Shown: in pieces, positions 3,971-6,772 of the stretch
How the letters are laid out: each line of letters begins with the position of its first letter
Position numbering within the stretch: position 1 is the first letter of the stretch
NCBI GenBank assembly: GCA_964423545.1
Contig: CAYRFV010000297.1
Span: forward strand, 1 to 6,772
DNA: 6,772 nucleotides
Reading direction: 5' to 3'
Origin: JALOOE01 sp964423545
Lineage (GTDB): Bacteria; Chloroflexota; Anaerolineae; CG2-30-64-16
The notes under the pieces: generated by a model
Told to the model about the DNA's origin: nothing
Databases searched by the model: none
Seen by the model: only the letters and a program-made list of their open reading frames with translations
Made by a program: the position numbers and the translations under genes

Positions 3971-6772
3971 ATGGAGCACAGTTTGCGCAAGCATTGTTGG
4001 GTCCTCCTGGCTTACGTCGTTCTGAGCCTGGCGCTCACCTGGCCCCTGGCAGCGCACTTCGCCACGCACGTGCCCGGCGACGGCATCGACGATCCTTCTT
4101 TGGCGTGGAACCTGTGGTGGCTCAAGCACGCGCTCGTTGACCAGCCACAGAATCCATTCCTGGTGGATTGGCAATTCTGGCCGGTCGGCATCAACCTTGC
4201 TTTCTATACGCTGACGTTGCTGAACGGCATCCTGGGCATCCCGCTCCAGCTCGTTTTCGGCGTCATTCCGGCGTACAACCTGCTCCTGCTCTCCTCATTG
4301 GTCCTCAGCGGCTTCGGCGCGTATCTGCTGTGTCTGAGTTTCGTGGGCGGAGATCGAAGGGCGGAGGCTGCCGGATCGATGGCCGCTGTCACTCGGCTGT
4401 CGTCCACCGTTGGCTCGTTTGTCGGCGGCGCGCTCTATGCGTTCGCATCGGCCAAGCTGTTCTATGCAGCGCTGGGCCAGGGCAACATTGCCAGCTCGCA
4501 GTGGATTCCGTTCGCCATGCTGTACGTCGTGCGGACGGCGCGATCCGAGGGTCGCCTGCGCGACGCGGCTCTCGCCGCCCTGTTCAGCGTGCTCCAGGCC
4601 TACGCTGAGATCACCTACGCGTCATTCCTGGCGATCTTTGCCGGGTTGGTGCTGCTGTTTCGGATCGCGGAACTCGGCATGCGCTCTTGGCGGCGCAGGC
4701 GAGGCGGTTCGATCGACGGCGAGACATCCCGGGTGATGCCTCCGGCGTCACACGGCAAGCTCCAGACGTTGCGCTCCCTGCCTCACTCGATGATCGCGCG
4801 CTTGGCGCTCGTGGCCGCGTTGGGCGCCATCGGCATTGCGCCGATCCTTGCCACCATGTGGCCCGATCTGCAAGCCGAGGGCGACTTCTTCACATCGGGC
4901 GGAGGCTTCGCCGATCTCTTCTCGGCCGATCTGGCAGGCTATGCGTTGCCGACGGAACTGCACCCCGTCTTCGGCGGATTGGTTCGCAGGGCGGCGAACG
5001 ATTCGGCACTGCGGTCTGACGGCAGCCAGTTTCCAGTCAACAAGGGCCAGCAGATCTACGTCGGCTACGTGGCGCTCGCGTTCGCAGCGGCCGGAGTGTG
5101 GAGCGGCCGTCGAAGATCGGCCACATGGTTCTGGGCCCTATCGGTGCTTGTGTTCTTTTGCCTGACGCTAGGTCCCAGTCTGCGCGTGGCCGGCTACGAT
5201 CTCCGGATCTCCCTGCCTTTTGATCTGATCGCACAGCTCCCGTTCTTCAAGGGCAACCGCTATCCCAGTCGCTACTCGGTCATGCTGCTTGTCAGCCTTG
5301 CACCGCTGGTGGCATTGGGAGGTCAGCGGATTGCAGCGCGCGCGTTGCGGATCAGGGTGCAGCAGCCAGGCGACTGCCGCGCCTCACCCGGCGCGTCTCA
5401 CCCGGCGCGCCTCCCTGTCGCGTTGACGGGCTGCGTTCTCGCCTTCCTCCTTTTGTTTGAGCATCTATCCGCGCCGTTGCCTCTCTCCGATCTGCGCGTG
5501 CCGGCCTTGTATGAGCGGATCATGTCAGATGCGGGGGACTTCGCCGTGCTCGAGCTGCCGCCGGGTTGGCGGAATGGTGCGCGCGTGGCCGGCAAACAAG
5601 ACACTGTCATCATGCGGCAGCTATGGAACCAAACGAGCCACGGCAAACGATTGCTAGGTGGCAACACCTCGCGCAACCCGGAATTCAAGTTCCAGTTTTT
5701 CAGCGAGGATCCGACCCTGGCGCTGCTGATTGCGCTCACCAATGCCGCTGACGTGCCTCAACACGGGGCGCTACGCGCCGCGCTGACCGCAGAGCCCATC
5801 ACACCCGCGGAGGTGAGCCGGGCGCGCGCCTGGGCTGCTACATGGGGCATCCGCTATGTCATGGTGCATCGCGACGCATTGCCAGCGGCAACCGAAGATG
5901 CGCTGCGCCAGCTTCTGCCCGTGACTCTGGTGGGCGAGAGCGACGCATTGGCCCTGTATCGACTGCCGGACGATCTGACGCCGCCCCTGCATTTCCCGGT
6001 CGGGACCGGCGCCGGCCGCATGGTGTTGGCTGAGGGCTGGAGCCCGCCTGAAACGGGCGCCGAAGTCTACGCTCAAAGGCCTGAGGCGCGGCTGCTGCTG
6101 CCATTGGGCCCGCAGGCGCGGCAGTTGCAGTTCGACATGGGGTCGTTGGCGCCCAACCAGTCCGTGACGCTGCTCGTCGACGGCCGCCCAGTGGCCACGC
6201 AGCCGCTGGCGCAAGAGCGTCGCCGACTCAGCTTCGATCTGCCCCCCGATCCGGCCAGGCCGCCGCTCAGCGATGTGCGGCTGCAATTTGCTACATTGGC
6301 TCCCATTGCCGAAGCCGCACGGCACGCTCAGCCCGCAGCGTCGACAAGCATCCCGGGCCTTTCCTCGCTGATGGTGCGGAGCGCCGGTCAGGAGGCTGGC
6401 GACTTCGCCCGCATCTACCTCGATGGCGTCGATCGCTCGCCCAACCGCCGGGGATATAACCTGGTGGCGCTGAGTCCGATCGATGGGCGACTGCTCGATG
6501 CGGCGCCGTTTGACACCCACGGTGATCCCACTGCGTCGGCGCGACTGGCGACGTGGGTGCGCGGGCTGCCGCCGTGCGCCATCGTGGCCGGTGCAGTGCG
6601 GGATGAGGCGTCGATGCGCCTGGGCCAGGATGCCGTGGATGCACTGCGCTCGCTCGGCGTCGCCTCCGATCTGCGAGACCACTTCCGCTGGGGACATGCC
6701 TTCATCGGGTCGGTGGGGGCGGCTCCCGGTTCGGCCAGAGAGGTGATCAGCGGCCTGCGCGCGGTGCAGATC
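3971..6772 (+). CDS. Polytopic GT-C-like membrane protein with C-terminal ILEI/FAM3 domain, cut off by window edge
   Basis: There are 934 codons without a stop from ATG 3971. An in-frame TAA at 3968-3970 fixes the start at or after this ATG. Residues 1-500 hold about 11-12 hydrophobic segments (near 9-30, 76-97, 100-124, 147-165, 172-190, 198-231 as two, 278-297, 362-377, 384-402, 436-456 and 480-498). The first is followed by an acidic loop, GDGIDD (36-41), then WNLWWLKHAL. This resembles GT-C glycosyltransferases, whose first outer loop carries a catalytic acid and which use lipid-linked sugar donors. Other features are ALYAFASAKLFYAALGQ (154-170), SSQWIPF (175-181) and FKGNRYPSRY (426-435). 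A soluble region follows, with FAVLELP (524-530), QTSHGKRLLGG (554-564), WGIRYVMVHRD (625-635) and a beta-rich stretch at about 677-790. An ILEI domain begins near 800. Basic residues before the first segment suggest a cytoplasmic N-terminus, and the C-terminal half is probably outside. Glycosyl transfer is inferred. A YfhO-like membrane protein without that activity is the main alternative. The C-terminus is missing. Confidence 0.92.
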   Translation, partial: MEHSLRKHCWVLLAYVVLSLALTWPLAAHFATHVPGDGIDDPSLAWNLWWLKHALVDQPQNPFLVDWQFWPVGINLAFYTLTLLNGILGIPLQLVFGVIPAYNLLLLSSLVLSGFGAYLLCLSFVGGDRRAEAAGSMAAVTRLSSTVGSFVGGALYAFASAKLFYAALGQGNIASSQWIPFAMLYVVRTARSEGRLRDAALAALFSVLQAYAEITYASFLAIFAGLVLLFRIAELGMRSWRRRRGGSIDGETSRVMPPASHGKLQTLRSLPHSMIARLALVAALGAIGIAPILATMWPDLQAEGDFFTSGGGFADLFSADLAGYALPTELHPVFGGLVRRAANDSALRSDGSQFPVNKGQQIYVGYVALAFAAAGVWSGRRRSATWFWALSVLVFFCLTLGPSLRVAGYDLRISLPFDLIAQLPFFKGNRYPSRYSVMLLVSLAPLVALGGQRIAARALRIRVQQPGDCRASPGASHPARLPVALTGCVLAFLLLFEHLSAPLPLSDLRVPALYERIMSDAGDFAVLELPPGWRNGARVAGKQDTVIMRQLWNQTSHGKRLLGGNTSRNPEFKFQFFSEDPTLALLIALTNAADVPQHGALRAALTAEPITPAEVSRARAWAATWGIRYVMVHRDALPAATEDALRQLLPVTLVGESDALALYRLPDDLTPPLHFPVGTGAGRMVLAEGWSPPETGAEVYAQRPEARLLLPLGPQARQLQFDMGSLAPNQSVTLLVDGRPVATQPLAQERRRLSFDLPPDPARPPLSDVRLQFATLAPIAEAARHAQPAASTSIPGLSSLMVRSAGQEAGDFARIYLDGVDRSPNRRGYNLVALSPIDGRLLDAAPFDTHGDPTASARLATWVRGLPPCAIVAGAVRDEASMRLGQDAVDALRSLGVASDLRDHFRWGHAFIGSVGAAPGSAREVISGLRAVQI
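5383..5409 (+). repeat. 13-bp near-tandem repeat inside the membrane-protein gene
   Basis: CTCACCCGGCGCG occurs at 5383-5395 and 5397-5409, a period of 14 bp. The period is not a multiple of three, so the copies are read in different frames (SPGASHPARLP). They lie in the hydrophilic loop between the last two membrane segments, where length variation is likely tolerated. Confidence 0.5.
6368..6772 (+). other. ILEI/FAM3 (PANDER-like) domain, residues about 800-934, C-terminal edge missing
   Basis: The segment begins LMVRSAGQEAGDFARIYLDG and continues with RRGYNLVAL (826-834), DGRLLDAAPFDTHGD (838-852), AIVAGAVRDEAS (870-881), ALRSLG (891-896) and HFRWGHAFIGSVG (904-916). In order and spacing these match animal FAM3/ILEI: GRG-x-N-VALV, TGEVLDT-x-x-FD, GTIVLM-x-x-DDGA, a helix with -LGS, then FRDNWVF-x-GGKG. 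The match is by memory of the human FAM3C pattern, not by a search. Animal FAM3 proteins are secreted and disulfide-bonded. Here only Cys869 lies within the domain, so the disulfides are absent. The related stem domain of POMGNT1 binds a glycan, which suggests acceptor or sugar binding here (inference). Confidence 0.85.

Noticed and set aside
5771..6697. Long minus-strand open frame (308 codons) opposite the membrane-protein gene
   Set aside because: The opposite strand encodes clear family-like sequence including the ILEI motifs. The antisense translation is rich in Arg, Gln and His, with no domain seen.
1..6772. CRISPR arrays, tRNA or rRNA genes, insertion sequences, integrases, toxin-antitoxin or defence genes
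   Set aside because: I saw no repeat-spacer pattern, cloverleaf-type sequence, transposase motifs or terminal inverted repeats. Almost all of the window is accounted for by three coding regions.

Overview
The window is GC-rich (roughly 60-65% by eye) chromosomal DNA from a free-living bacterium. It holds three real genes and two short intergenic regions. The best guess is a member of the Chloroflexota: the rightmost gene has an architecture I associate with that phylum (polytopic membrane protein with a C-terminal ILEI/FAM3-type domain), and the Lon sequence is compatible with it. This assignment is inference. No search was run.

Layout. Positions 1-2143, minus strand: most of an ATP-dependent Lon protease. 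The gene runs off the left edge just before the catalytic serine. It probably begins at a TTG codon behind a GGAGG ribosome-binding site. Positions 2144-2281: a folC-lon gap containing a compact set of alternative hairpin arms and a 10-bp direct repeat. Positions 2282-3721, minus strand: complete folC (folylpolyglutamate synthase, possibly bifunctional), with a good GGAG ribosome-binding site that sets the start. Positions 3722-3970: a divergent promoter region with a candidate promoter in each direction and a perfect 11-bp tandem repeat between them. Positions 3971-6772, plus strand: 934 codons without a stop, encoding a large polytopic membrane protein that runs off the right edge. Its N-terminal half looks like a GT-C-type glycosyltransferase membrane core. 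Its C-terminal half is soluble and ends in a recognisable ILEI/FAM3 (PANDER-like) domain.

How they work together. folC and lon are co-directional and could share a transcript, with the structured gap able to modulate lon. They serve folate metabolism and protein quality control and have no obvious link to the membrane protein, which is divergently transcribed from its own promoter. The most interesting item is the fusion of a GT-C-like core to an ILEI domain, a fold best known from animal secreted FAM3 proteins and the stem region of the glycosyltransferase POMGNT1. The promoter of this gene also lies so close to the start codon that the mRNA may be leaderless.
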